Positions 7,746-15,669 of a stretch of 64,000 nucleotides of DNA are shown in pieces. The stretch comes from Armatimonadetes bacterium UBA5352 (lineage in GTDB: Bacteria; Armatimonadota; Zipacnadia; Zipacnadales; UBA5352): positions 1 through 64,000 of the forward strand of contig DHPY01000067.1 in NCBI GenBank assembly GCA_002411015.1, in the 5' to 3' direction. The notes under the pieces are model-generated. The model did not search any database and was not told where the DNA came from. It saw only the letters and a list, made by a program, of their open reading frames with translations. The number at the start of each line of letters is the position of its first letter. Positions within the stretch are counted from its first letter, which is position 1. Both the position numbers and the translations under genes were made by a program.

Positions 7746-9695
7746 ATGAGCATCTGGGAGATGGTCTGCGAGAAGTTCGATGAGAAGCTGCCGCGGCGCA
7801 CCGCGGTGCTGGTGAAAGAGGAGGACTGGGGACTCCCGTTCGCCTACCCGTGCGAGTTCGGCGGGATCGGCTGGAACCTCGACTATCGCGAGAAGACGAC
7901 CTACGATGAGGCGCCGATCGTGACCGTGCGTTTCGGCGACTACACCTACCCGGACCTCACGGGCAAGGTCGCCGCGCGCAGCACGTGCTTCTTCCGGAAG
8001 ATGGAGTATCTCCCGGGGCTCGTCCGGCGCGAGGTGGCATTCTCCAATATCGGCCTCGAGGCGCGGGAGCGGTTCGCGCAGAGCACGGGCGGCGGATGGG
8101 CGTGGCACCTCGATCTGACGAACCTGAACCTGCCGCACAAGCCGCTGCGGAAGAAGCTCTATGCGACGGTGAGCTTCGTAGACCCGCAGACGCGTGTGCG
8201 CGACGAAGACGGAGTGCTCTCCTGCGAGACCTCCGGCAAGACGCTCTACCTCGCCACCGATACGGGCCGGTGGGGCGTCTACGAGACCACGGAGGACTAC
8301 CAGGCAGCCATCGCCGAGGGCAAGGCAGCGAACAGGCGCACCCGCGGAAAGCACCTCGTGCTGGAGCTTGAGCTTGCGAGCGAGGAGTATGGCGAGACGC
8401 TGGCGGTGCGCTTCGGGATGAGCTTCCAGTCGGCGGAGAAGGCGCGCCGGGCGGCGGCTGCGCGGAACCTCGAAGCGGGCCTGCAGCGGAAGTGGGACAC
8501 GTGGTTCGCGAAGCTGCCGCCGCTCGAGGGCGCGTCGGAGCGCGATCTGAAGGCTTACTACAAGTGCTGGTGGACCGTGCGCACCAACTACTACCGACAC
8601 CCGCGCTGGGGGAAGAGTGTGCTTGAGGCGCTGCCGGTCTACCGCGGATTCTGGCAGTGGGGCCTCCCCGCGGCGGAGTGGCACTCCTCCCCGAACCCGG
8701 AGATCACACCGAGCTTCACCCGGCGCGTGCTCGATCTGTTCCTGCAGTATCAGCGCGCTGACGGCTACGTGACACACGCGATCTACCTCGACGAGGAGGA
8801 GCCCGGGAGCAGTTGGGCGCGGGGCAACATCATCCAGACGCCGCACATCCCGTGGGTCGCGCTGCGCTACTTCGCCGCCACAGACGATCTGAAGAGCCTG
8901 CGGCGGTGGTATCCGCACCTCGTGCGCTACTACGAGTATCTGAACCGATCGCGTGATGAGGAGTTCCTCGGCCTGCACCTGTGGGCGATCATCACCTCAT
9001 TCGACACAGGTCTCGACACCACCAGCGTCCTCCAGAAGGTGACCTACGGGGAGGACGGCGTGCGGGAGCGCTTCTGCTATCCGGCGATCTTCGCGGCGGA
9101 GCGCTGCCGCTACGAGCAGGCGATGGCGAAGATGGCGCGGCTGCTGGGTGAGGACGAGGAGCCGTGGCTGCGTGAGGCCGAGGCGACGAAGAAGGCCATG
9201 GACCGGGTGCTCTGGGACAGCGGCCGGAAGTGGTATGGGGTGCTGCACGAGGACGGCAGCCTCGATACGCGAGTGGGCGTGGATGGGCTGTTCCCGCTGG
9301 CGTACGGCCTGGTAAAGGAGAGCCGCGCTCGGCAGATGCGGAGGAACTTCGCGAGCCTCCTCGGGCCCTACGGCGCCTGCACTGTCGCGCCGGGGGAGCC
9401 GGGCTACTACGCCGGCACCTACTGGCGAGGGCCGGTCTGGCCGAAGTCGTGCTCGATGGCGATGGCGGCGGCGCGGAACTACTACCCGGAGTTGGTGGAT
9501 GAGGTGCGCGAGGGGCTCGTCAACTTCCTCCTGCGCTACCCGAACGTGTGGGAGTGCATGAACGCGTGGACCGGGGAGATCGCGCGCGGTGACATGGGCT
9601 TGATGGCCACGCCGGGAGTGTCGTCGAATGTCGGCGCGGGAGAGGCGCTGGGGGCGCTGCGGATGGCCTACGGGACGGATATGCTGGAGTTCTGA
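7746..9695 (+). CDS. MGH1/GH63-like glycoside hydrolase (alpha/alpha barrel)
   Basis: A 649-aa cytoplasmic protein without signal peptide. The second half carries the (alpha/alpha)6-toroid signature GTYWRGPVWP near residue 557 and preceding aromatic-rich helices (WQWGLPAAEWHSSPNPEITPSF, starting near 301), as in trehalase, GH63 glucosidase, mannosylglycerate hydrolase and debranching-enzyme families. The N-terminal 230 residues form the beta-sandwich usual for these enzymes. It probably hydrolyses an alpha-linked gluco- or manno-oligosaccharide. The ATG at 7746 starts the conserved region; gaggag lies about 12 bases upstream. It stands alone, with a long palindrome downstream. The exact substrate is not determinable here. 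Confidence 0.8.
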   Translation: MSIWEMVCEKFDEKLPRRTAVLVKEEDWGLPFAYPCEFGGIGWNLDYREKTTYDEAPIVTVRFGDYTYPDLTGKVAARSTCFFRKMEYLPGLVRREVAFSNIGLEARERFAQSTGGGWAWHLDLTNLNLPHKPLRKKLYATVSFVDPQTRVRDEDGVLSCETSGKTLYLATDTGRWGVYETTEDYQAAIAEGKAANRRTRGKHLVLELELASEEYGETLAVRFGMSFQSAEKARRAAAARNLEAGLQRKWDTWFAKLPPLEGASERDLKAYYKCWWTVRTNYYRHPRWGKSVLEALPVYRGFWQWGLPAAEWHSSPNPEITPSFTRRVLDLFLQYQRADGYVTHAIYLDEEEPGSSWARGNIIQTPHIPWVALRYFAATDDLKSLRRWYPHLVRYYEYLNRSRDEEFLGLHLWAIITSFDTGLDTTSVLQKVTYGEDGVRERFCYPAIFAAERCRYEQAMAKMARLLGEDEEPWLREAEATKKAMDRVLWDSGRKWYGVLHEDGSLDTRVGVDGLFPLAYGLVKESRARQMRRNFASLLGPYGACTVAPGEPGYYAGTYWRGPVWPKSCSMAMAAARNYYPELVDEVREGLVNFLLRYPNVWECMNAWTGEIARGDMGLMATPGVSSNVGAGEALGALRMAYGTDMLEF

Positions 9696-9778
9696 CCTCT
9701 CTCAGAGACCTTCGATCTCACGGCCCTGCTCTGCGTTTGGGACTATGCAGAACGCACAAGTTTGGCGATGGCTTTGAG

Positions 9779-9905
9779 AAGGAGGGGCCGCACGAGCCGC
9801 GATTGTCGTTTATCGCGGCGAGGTCGGCCCATTGCGTCGCGGCGTCCGAACGAGGGCCGACCTCGCCTCGCTCGCACGCTCGCGAGGCTCGTGCGGCCCC
9901 TCCTT
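9779..9905. repeat. large nested palindromic intergenic element
   Basis: A perfect 20-bp inverted repeat (aaggaggggccgcacgagcc at 9779-9798 and its complement at 9886-9905) encloses a second perfect 13-bp inverted repeat (9818-9830 and 9854-9866). The whole would fold into a long cruciform or RNA hairpin. It may terminate the glycosidase transcript, but its size and its relatives at 27.5 kb and 7.6 kb suggest a dispersed repeat family. The remainder of the gap 9696-10060 has a small palindrome at about 9937-9953 (gcgcttaacgc context) and no gene. Confidence 0.75.
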
Positions 9906-10014
9906 CGGGGGCGTGACGCGAGTCCATGAGCCTCAATATGCGCTTAACGCATAGCCGTTCCTGATGAGGGGGAAGGGGCGACGAAGGGCCCTGCGGCGCG
10001 AGCGTACATGCGAA

Positions 10015-10040
10015 GAGGGCGCCCGGAGACGGGCGCCCTC
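10015..10040 (-). terminator. hairpin downstream of gatA
   Basis: A perfect 11-bp GC-rich stem (10015-10025 and 10030-10040) with a gaga tetraloop, 21 bases after the gatA stop. There is no T tract, so termination efficiency is uncertain. Confidence 0.55.
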
Positions 10041-10060
10041 CGCGGTTCTCGCTGATCGCG

Positions 10061-11527
10061 CTACAACTCCGCGCGCATTGTGTGCCACGTGGTGGCCTGC
10101 TGGTAGGCGTCGCCGACGCGCATGATCAGGTCCTCGGCGAAGGGCCGGCCCATGATCTGCAGCCCGACCGGCATCCCGTCGGCCATGCCGCAGGGGATGC
10201 TCAGCGCGGGGATGCCCGCGAGGTTCACCGGGATGGTGCAGATGTCCGCCAGCTTCATCTGCAGCGGATCGTCGGCCTTCTCGCCGATGCCGAATGCAAC
10301 GGTGGGCGAGGTGGGGCAGAGCAGCACGTCGTGCTTCGCGAAAGCCGCATCGAAGTCGTTCTTGATGAGCGTGCGCACCTTCTGCGCCTTCAGGTAGTAG
10401 GCGTCATAGTAGCCCGCACTCAGCGCGAAGGTGCCGAGCATGATACGCAGCCGCACCTCCGGCCCGAAGCCCTCGCCGCGAGACTTCGCGAACAGGTCGT
10501 AGACGTCCTCGACGGGCTGCTCGGTTCGGTGGCCGTAGCGAACACCGTCGAAGCGTGCGACGTTGCTCGCGGCCTCGGCGGTGGCGATCAGGTAGTAGAC
10601 CGGCAGGGAGAAGTCCACGTTCGGCATGCCGACCTCTTCGACTGCCATCCCGAGGCCCTCAAGCTCGGCAACCGCGGCCTCGATGGTCGCCTTCACCTGC
10701 GGGTCGATGCCCTCGCCCATCAGCTCACGCGGGACGCCCGCGCGCAGGCCGCTGACGTCACCGGTGAGGCCGGCCACGTAGTCGGGCACCGGCACGTCGG
10801 CCGAGGTTGCGTCGCGCTGGTCGCGGCCCGCGAGCACGCTCATCAGCAGCGCGCAGTCACGCACGTCCCTCGCGAACGGTCCGGCCTGGTCGAGCGACGA
10901 GGCGTAGGCGATCAGCCCGTAGCGCGACACGCGGCCGTACGTGGGCTTGAGGCCGGAGAGCCCGCAGAGTGAGGCTGGCTGGCGAATGGAGCCGCCGGTG
11001 TCGGAGCCGAGCGCGAGTGGCGCCTGGCCTGCCGCGACGGCCGCCGCGGAGCCACCGGAGGAGCCGCCGGGAACGCGGCCCAGGTCCCACGGGTTGCGCG
11101 TGATCTGGTAGGCGGAGTTCTCGGTGGATGAGCCCATGGCGAACTCGTCCATGTTGGTCTTGCCGACCATTGGCATCCCCGCATCACGGCAGCGGCGGAC
11201 GGCGGTGGCGTCGTACGGCGGGCGGAAGCCCTCGAGCATCTTCGAGCCGCAGGTGGTCTGGACGCCACGAGTGCAAAGGACGTCCTTGATGGCGATCGGG
11301 ACACCGGCGAGGGGCCCGGGGTCCTCGCCCGCCGAGCGGCGGTCATCCACCTGCCGCGCCTGCTCCAGCGCCTCCTCGCGGGTGAGAGCGAGGAATGCGG
11401 CGACCTTCGGCTCGACCTCGTCTATCCGCGCGAAATGCGCCTCTGTAACCTCAACGGCCGAGACCTCGCCGGATGCGAGGCGCTCGCCGAGTTCGTATGC
11501 GGTCAGCTCATGCAGCTTCACGGTCAT
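10061..11527 (-). CDS. gatA: Asp/Glu-tRNA(Asn/Gln) amidotransferase subunit A
   Basis: A 488-aa amidase with the full Ser-cisSer-Lys triad: Lys in IAIKDVLC near residue 79, cis-Ser in GSSGGSAAA near 157 and nucleophile Ser in DTGGSIRQPA near 177. GatA releases ammonia from glutamine, which GatB uses to amidate mischarged Glu-tRNA(Gln) or Asp-tRNA(Asn). GatC is encoded 26 bases upstream in the usual gatCA order. GatB is not in this window. Length and motifs are those of a normal, intact subunit. Confidence 0.97.
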   Translation of the reverse strand: MTVKLHELTAYELGERLASGEVSAVEVTEAHFARIDEVEPKVAAFLALTREEALEQARQVDDRRSAGEDPGPLAGVPIAIKDVLCTRGVQTTCGSKMLEGFRPPYDATAVRRCRDAGMPMVGKTNMDEFAMGSSTENSAYQITRNPWDLGRVPGGSSGGSAAAVAAGQAPLALGSDTGGSIRQPASLCGLSGLKPTYGRVSRYGLIAYASSLDQAGPFARDVRDCALLMSVLAGRDQRDATSADVPVPDYVAGLTGDVSGLRAGVPRELMGEGIDPQVKATIEAAVAELEGLGMAVEEVGMPNVDFSLPVYYLIATAEAASNVARFDGVRYGHRTEQPVEDVYDLFAKSRGEGFGPEVRLRIMLGTFALSAGYYDAYYLKAQKVRTLIKNDFDAAFAKHDVLLCPTSPTVAFGIGEKADDPLQMKLADICTIPVNLAGIPALSIPCGMADGMPVGLQIMGRPFAEDLIMRVGDAYQQATTWHTMRAEL

Positions 11528-11553
11528 GCCTCCGTGGCGTGTGCGTGTAGGGG

Positions 11554-11847
11554 CTACTCCTCAACGGTGCGCGGGACTTTGAAGAACTCGTCCGCCGAGT
11601 CAGGTGCGTTCGCGACGACCTCTTCGGGAGTGAGCGACTCGCCGACCTGGTCCTCACGGTAGACATTGATCATCGGGATCACGTGGGATGTTCCCTGGAT
11701 GGCATCGGTATTGACCGCCTGAAGCTTGTCGGCGTGTTCGAGGATGCGGCCCATCTCGTGCTGAAGGCGATCTATCTCCTCGCTGCTGAGTGCCAGTCGC
11801 GCGAGGGTGGAAACGTGTTCGACGACGTCGCGTGCAACATCGGGCAT
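11554..11847 (-). CDS. gatC: Asp/Glu-tRNA(Asn/Gln) amidotransferase subunit C
   Basis: A 97-aa protein with the GatC pattern: VEHVSTLARLALSSEEIDRLQ at the N-terminus, a glutamate-rich helix, the central LQAVNTDAIQGTSHV and a C-terminal PDSADEFFKVPRTVEE that wraps the GatA-GatB interface. The ATG at 11847 has gggagg about nine bases upstream; a longer frame adds non-conserved residues. It leads the gatCA pair, with a good sigma-70 promoter about 45 bases upstream of the start. Confidence 0.95.
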   Translation of the reverse strand: MPDVARDVVEHVSTLARLALSSEEIDRLQHEMGRILEHADKLQAVNTDAIQGTSHVIPMINVYREDQVGESLTPEEVVANAPDSADEFFKVPRTVEE

Positions 11848-11891
11848 GGGGATAGCCCTCCCGGACGGGAATGCGTGGAGTGTCCTGGGCA

Positions 11892-11920
11892 ATCTTATCA
11901 GGCGAGAACCGGAGCGTCAA
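11892..11920 (-). promoter_or_regulatory. sigma-70 promoter of gatCA
   Basis: On the minus strand TTGACG (11915-11920) is followed after exactly 17 bases by TAAGAT (11892-11897). The same hexamer pair occurs before rpsR. Confidence 0.7.
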
Positions 11921-11960
11921 CCTGGGGGGAACTGCGGGCCGTGCTCAAGTGCACCGAACG

Positions 11961-11992
11961 AAGAGGGGCGACCTCGCGAGGTCGCCCCTCTT
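11961..11992. terminator. perfect 32-bp palindromic hairpin
   Basis: A 16-bp perfect inverted repeat (11961-11976 with 11977-11992), ending in T on the plus side and C/T-rich on the minus side. It lies 28 bases after the prepilin stop and before the gatC promoter, so it probably ends the prepilin transcript. Confidence 0.65.
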
Positions 11993-12020
11993 TAGCGCTG
12001 TGCCGGGTAGCCCTAAGGCA

Positions 12021-12701
12021 TCATGGCCACCAGAACTGGGTGGTGTCGTGGGTGTTCCCGCGGTCGCCCTCAATGGTCGTCCGGTTCATCCACTTGGCGT
12101 GGCCATCGAAGAAGGCCACGTTGACGCCATCGTTGTGCCGGATGTCGATGCGGGCGGGGCCAGTCAGGCCATAGGTCGCGTTCGCCGGGTCGACGACGAA
12201 GGTGTAGTACGCGGGGTAGCACACGTAGTACTTACAGTCGGCAAACCAGATGGTCTGGGCTGGCCTCTTGAGGTCCGCCATACTGAGATATCGATAGAAG
12301 TAGGTGGTCTCGTAGTTCATTCCGTACCCGAGGCTGCTGTCGTAGGCGGGCGTGCCGTCGGTCTGGGCGCTCAGCGAGTAGCCGCTCATGGACGGACATG
12401 TGAAGACCTGGAGGTTCCGGACGTAGGGGTACACCTGCTGATGCCACATGTAGTAGGGTGCGGGCCACGGCCAGACTGGATCCGGATTGTTGCGGCGGCC
12501 GGCGATGTGTCCGAAGAGAGTCTCGTCGTAGTCCTGCACGTACATCACAGCGCCCAGTCCAATCTGCTTCAGGTTACTGAGGCAGCTCGTCTGCCTGGCC
12601 TTCTCCCGCGCCCGGGCGAACACCGGGAACAGGATCGCCGCCAGGATGGCGATGATCGCGATCACGACCAACAGTTCGATCAGAGTAAACCCTCGACGCA
12701 T
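12021..12701 (-). CDS. type IV prepilin-like protein with H-X9-DG domain
   Basis: A 226-aa secreted pseudopilin. The N-terminus has the prepilin peptidase site RRG|FTLIELLVVIAIIAIL with Glu at +5, followed by the hydrophobic helix and LFPVFARAREKARQTSCLSN, a run typical of Armatimonadota. Near the C-terminus HNDGVNVAFFDGHAKW fits H-X9-DG exactly. Such proteins form type II secretion-like pseudopili or surface-associated fibres; the precise role is unknown. The start has aaggagcg eight bases upstream. A second member of the family lies at 26808. The two differ in the middle domain. Confidence 0.9.
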   Translation of the reverse strand: MRRGFTLIELLVVIAIIAILAAILFPVFARAREKARQTSCLSNLKQIGLGAVMYVQDYDETLFGHIAGRRNNPDPVWPWPAPYYMWHQQVYPYVRNLQVFTCPSMSGYSLSAQTDGTPAYDSSLGYGMNYETTYFYRYLSMADLKRPAQTIWFADCKYYVCYPAYYTFVVDPANATYGLTGPARIDIRHNDGVNVAFFDGHAKWMNRTTIEGDRGNTHDTTQFWWP

Positions 12702-12775
12702 GACTTATCGCTCCTTCTCACGTCGAATAAGGGTCAACGCGACATGCGATTCGACAAAGCGTGCGAAACTCCTTC

Positions 12776-12789
12776 TTTCCTTAAGGAAA
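12776..12789. promoter_or_regulatory. 14-bp palindrome upstream of the prepilin gene
   Basis: The sequence tttccttaaggaaa is a perfect palindrome about 75 bases before the prepilin start, flanked by T- and A-rich DNA. It could be an operator for a dimeric regulator. This is inference from symmetry only. Confidence 0.3.
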
Positions 12790-12868
12790 AAATGTGCGAG
12801 TTGTCTACAGTGGGTGACCCAGGGACGCCTGCTTCCGTAGCGGGGGCGGCTGCCGGCAGAAATCAGAA

Positions 12869-12932
12869 GACCCCGCGAACGAATCGGCGGGGTCCGGTCA
12901 GGCTATCGCTGATGACGGGCAGGATGCCCGTC
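12869..12932 (-). terminator. two hairpins after the dapA-like gene
   Basis: Reading the minus strand after the stop at 12964, a 7-bp stem (12926-12932 with 12914-12920) is followed by an 8-bp stem gaccccgc/gcggggtc (12887-12894 with 12869-12876). The second is trailed by a T-rich ttctgattt and is the better terminator candidate. Confidence 0.6.
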
Positions 12933-12963
12933 GCTAGCAACGACCAAGGCTAACGGATGGCGG

Positions 12964-13905
12964 CTACCGCACGAACTCGATCCAACCGGCTTCTGCGAGG
13001 GGCTCGAGGAAGACCTTGATGCGCGAGACATCCTCAGCATCCACCGGGCGCGCCGGGAAGAGCATCCGGCGGCTGATGAGCCCCTGCAACTCCTGCGCGG
13101 TCTTCATCGCGCCGACGATCGAGCCGATATTGCGCGTGCCGGGCTCCGCCACGAAGAAGTAGGGGAAGGCCGCGTTGACGACCTCCTGCAGCTCCTTCGT
13201 GCGCGCCAGATCGCCCGCGCGTCCGGCCTCCAGCAGCGCCACGAAGAGCTTTGGGCAGGCGTTGGCCATGCCCATCACCGCGCCCTGGTAGCCCATCAGC
13301 GCGGACATGCCGAGAAGCTGTTCGGAGCCCTGCATGATAACGAAGTCATCTCGGCCAGCGAGTTCGTTCACGAGGTTTACCCCGCGCTCGATATTGCCGG
13401 TGCTGTCCTTGATGCCGATGATCCGCTCGTGCTCGGCAAGCTCAAGGACCGTATGCACCTCGAGCGGGTTGTCCGCGCGCGCCGGGATGTCGTAGATGAC
13501 CAGTGGCACCGCAGCGGCCTCCGCAAGCGCCACGAAGTAGTCGCGAAGCTGGGCCTGGGCGTAGAGGAAGTAATAGGGGCAGGTCGCTACGATGGCGTCG
13601 GCGCCGATCTCCGCCGCGCGGTCGGCCTGGATGAGGCTCTCCTTGAAGGAGGGCGACGACACCCCCGCGAGGAGCGGAATGCGCCCGCCGAGCGCGTCTG
13701 CGCAGGCGTCGATCGTCTCGAAGCGCATCTCGCGCGTGAGCGCCGCGCCCTCGCCGGAGGAGCCGAGGGCGAAGATCGCTGTGCAGCCCGCGTCGATGAA
13801 CCAGTCCATGAGGCGGGCCACGCCCTCACGGTCAATCGCATCATCGTCAGTCAGCGGCGTAGTGGTCGGAGGAACGATACCCTTGAGATCGCTGGCCTGC
13901 AGCAT
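12964..13905 (-). CDS. dihydrodipicolinate synthase / N-acetylneuraminate lyase family aldolase
   Basis: A 313-aa class I aldolase. It has the family's GSSGEG (about residue 46), the catalytic Tyr in IYDIPAR (about 137) and the Schiff-base Lys in GIKDS (about 162). The family includes DapA, sialic acid lyase and keto-deoxy-sugar-acid aldolases. The sequence alone does not choose between them, and no lysine-pathway neighbour is present, so dapA is not assigned. The ATG at 13905 begins the conserved domain, and a strong promoter lies 41 bases upstream. It stands alone on the minus strand, divergent from the membrane protein gene. Confidence 0.9.
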   Translation of the reverse strand: MLQASDLKGIVPPTTTPLTDDDAIDREGVARLMDWFIDAGCTAIFALGSSGEGAALTREMRFETIDACADALGGRIPLLAGVSSPSFKESLIQADRAAEIGADAIVATCPYYFLYAQAQLRDYFVALAEAAAVPLVIYDIPARADNPLEVHTVLELAEHERIIGIKDSTGNIERGVNLVNELAGRDDFVIMQGSEQLLGMSALMGYQGAVMGMANACPKLFVALLEAGRAGDLARTKELQEVVNAAFPYFFVAEPGTRNIGSIVGAMKTAQELQGLISRRMLFPARPVDAEDVSRIKVFLEPLAEAGWIEFVR

Positions 13906-13945
13906 GACGGCGACGCCTCCCTCGTGAATCCGCGAGCACACCGGC

Positions 13946-13974
13946 AACATACCGCCGCGGGGGAAGCGTGTCAA
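13946..13974 (-). promoter_or_regulatory. sigma-70 promoter of the DHDPS-family gene
   Basis: Minus-strand TTGACA (13969-13974), 17 bases, then TATGTT (13946-13951), about 40 bases before the start codon. Confidence 0.7.
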
Positions 13975-14050
13975 GGGAACTCGCGTGCGAGGCAGGTCCC
14001 GAGGGGCGCCGCGGCTAATCTGCATGCACGACGTGATGCGCTCAGCACAC

Positions 14051-15115
14051 ATGGACAGCTCGACTGTAACCGAGAGCGTAGAGGACGCCTGGAGCCGGAC
14101 TCGGACGCTGCTTTTTGAGGGCGACATTGGCCGGTGGTTCAAGTACGCGTTCATAGCGATGCTCGGTGCCGCCACGACAGGGGGCTCGACGAGCCTGAAT
14201 CTCTCGCCGCCGATGGGACCGGGAGGCGGCGCAGAGGACGGGACCGGGAGCGGCTGGAGCCCCGAGCAGGTTGGCCCGGAGGCGCTGGGAGTGCTCAAGG
14301 CTATCCTTGAGTGGCTGACTGCGAATCTCGCGTACGTCGTCATGCTCGTGATCGGGATTGCGGTGCTCTGGCTGGTCGTGGGACTGGCGGTTGTGTATGT
14401 GCGCAACGTCTTCCGGTTCATCTTCGTGGAGGCGGTCGCGGCGCGCCTGGAGCCGGCGATCGGCGAATCATTCGGTCGCCATGCGCGGCGCGGGCTCACG
14501 CTGCTGCTGTGGAAGCTGATACTCGGCCTCGTGCCGCTGCTGCTGATCGTCATCGCGCTGGTGCCGATGATCGGGAGCATCGGCCTCATCGCCAGCGGCG
14601 ACGAGGCCGGGCTGACGGCCGGCATCGGAAGCATTGTTGCCGTCGTGGGCCTCATCGTCTTCGCGCTCCTTCTGCTGCTGCTGGGACGGGCGCTGACCGA
14701 GGACTTCCTCGTGCCCGCTATGTACGCGCGCAGATGCGGCGTGGTTGAGGGCTGGAGCCACGTTGCTCGCGCCTGGCAGGGCTCGCTTGGCAACGTGATT
14801 CTGTTCTACCTGCTGAAGATCGCGCTTGGCATAGCCGCGGGGATTGTCACAGGCATCGCAGGCCTTGTCTCGACGGTGCTGCTCGTGATTCCCGCGATCA
14901 GCCTCGGCGCGATCGTGGCGCTGATCGTGCGGGCGGAGATCCCGGCGACGACGGCGGTGCTGACCTTCGGCGGGCCGGCGATCGTCGCGATCATACTCGG
15001 GGGCACAGTGTACGCATACCTGCTGAACGTGGTGCTGTTGCCCGTGGGCGTCTTCTTCCAGGCATACTCGCTGTCCTTTGTGGGCCGGCTTGATGCCTCA
15101 CTTCGCACAATCTGA
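14051..15115 (+). CDS. polytopic membrane protein, DUF7544-like
   Basis: A 354-aa integral membrane protein with about six hydrophobic segments. The N-terminal region SVEDAWSRTRTLLFEGDIGRWFKYAFIAMLG resembles DUF7544 / glycerophosphodiester-phosphodiesterase membrane-domain-like proteins, which have no settled function. A Gly/Pro-rich periplasmic or cytosolic loop follows the first segment. The central region has the amphipathic helix FIFVEAVAARLEPAIGESFGRHARRGL. The ATG at 14051 is chosen; another in-frame ATG at 14024 is possible and neither has a strong ribosome site. NfeD follows after 26 bases on the same strand, so co-transcription is likely. Confidence 0.7.
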   Translation: MDSSTVTESVEDAWSRTRTLLFEGDIGRWFKYAFIAMLGAATTGGSTSLNLSPPMGPGGGAEDGTGSGWSPEQVGPEALGVLKAILEWLTANLAYVVMLVIGIAVLWLVVGLAVVYVRNVFRFIFVEAVAARLEPAIGESFGRHARRGLTLLLWKLILGLVPLLLIVIALVPMIGSIGLIASGDEAGLTAGIGSIVAVVGLIVFALLLLLLGRALTEDFLVPAMYARRCGVVEGWSHVARAWQGSLGNVILFYLLKIALGIAAGIVTGIAGLVSTVLLVIPAISLGAIVALIVRAEIPATTAVLTFGGPAIVAIILGGTVYAYLLNVVLLPVGVFFQAYSLSFVGRLDASLRTI

Positions 15116-15141
15116 CGCTGTCGCACCATGGAGGTGCGCGT

Positions 15142-15609
15142 ATGGAGACCTATGGCATCTGGATAATCGTGGGGGTTGTCGCGCTGATCATTGATCTGCT
15201 CTCCGCGACGATGTTCATGCTGTGGGTGGCGGGCGGGTGCTTCATTGCAGCAATCGTCGCGGCGGTGATTCCCGACGTGCAGTGGCCCGCATGGGCGGCA
15301 TTCGTCGTGAGTACATCGGTCCTGCTGTACTTCGGCCGGCCCCTCGCCCGGCGTTTCCAGCAGCAGGGTCTGGTGCCCTCGAACGTGGATGCGCTGATCG
15401 GGCAGGATGGCATCGTGTTGGAGATGATCGACCCGGTGCGCAACTCCGGCCGAGTGCGTGTGCGATCGGAGGAGTGGCGGGCGCGGGCGGATCGGCAGAT
15501 CGCTGTCGGCGAGCGTGTCTGCGTGGTGGCGGTGGAGGGTGCCACCGTCCTCGTCACCCCGTGGGAGCCGAGGACTTCGCATGCTGAGAACGCACAAGAA
15601 GGTAGTTGA
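15142..15609 (+). CDS. NfeD-family membrane protein (short form)
   Basis: A 155-aa protein with two or three N-terminal transmembrane helices (about residues 5-75) and a C-terminal OB-fold domain beginning ALIGQDGIVLEMIDP and ending VEGATVLVTP, the layout of short NfeD proteins. These partner SPFH (stomatin/flotillin) proteins in membrane microdomains and quality control. The gene is directly followed by an SPFH gene after 60 bases, the classical pairing. It lacks the serine-protease domain of long NfeD. Confidence 0.9.
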   Translation: METYGIWIIVGVVALIIDLLSATMFMLWVAGGCFIAAIVAAVIPDVQWPAWAAFVVSTSVLLYFGRPLARRFQQQGLVPSNVDALIGQDGIVLEMIDPVRNSGRVRVRSEEWRARADRQIAVGERVCVVAVEGATVLVTPWEPRTSHAENAQEGS

Positions 15610-15669
15610 TCCGGGCACCGGCGGGAACGAAAACGTGATCGGCGCGGGTCGTTAAGGAGGCAGCGATCG

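Noticed and set aside
12964..13905. Naming the DHDPS-family gene dapA
   Set aside because: The family also includes sialic-acid and keto-deoxy-sugar-acid aldolases and no lysine-pathway gene is nearby.
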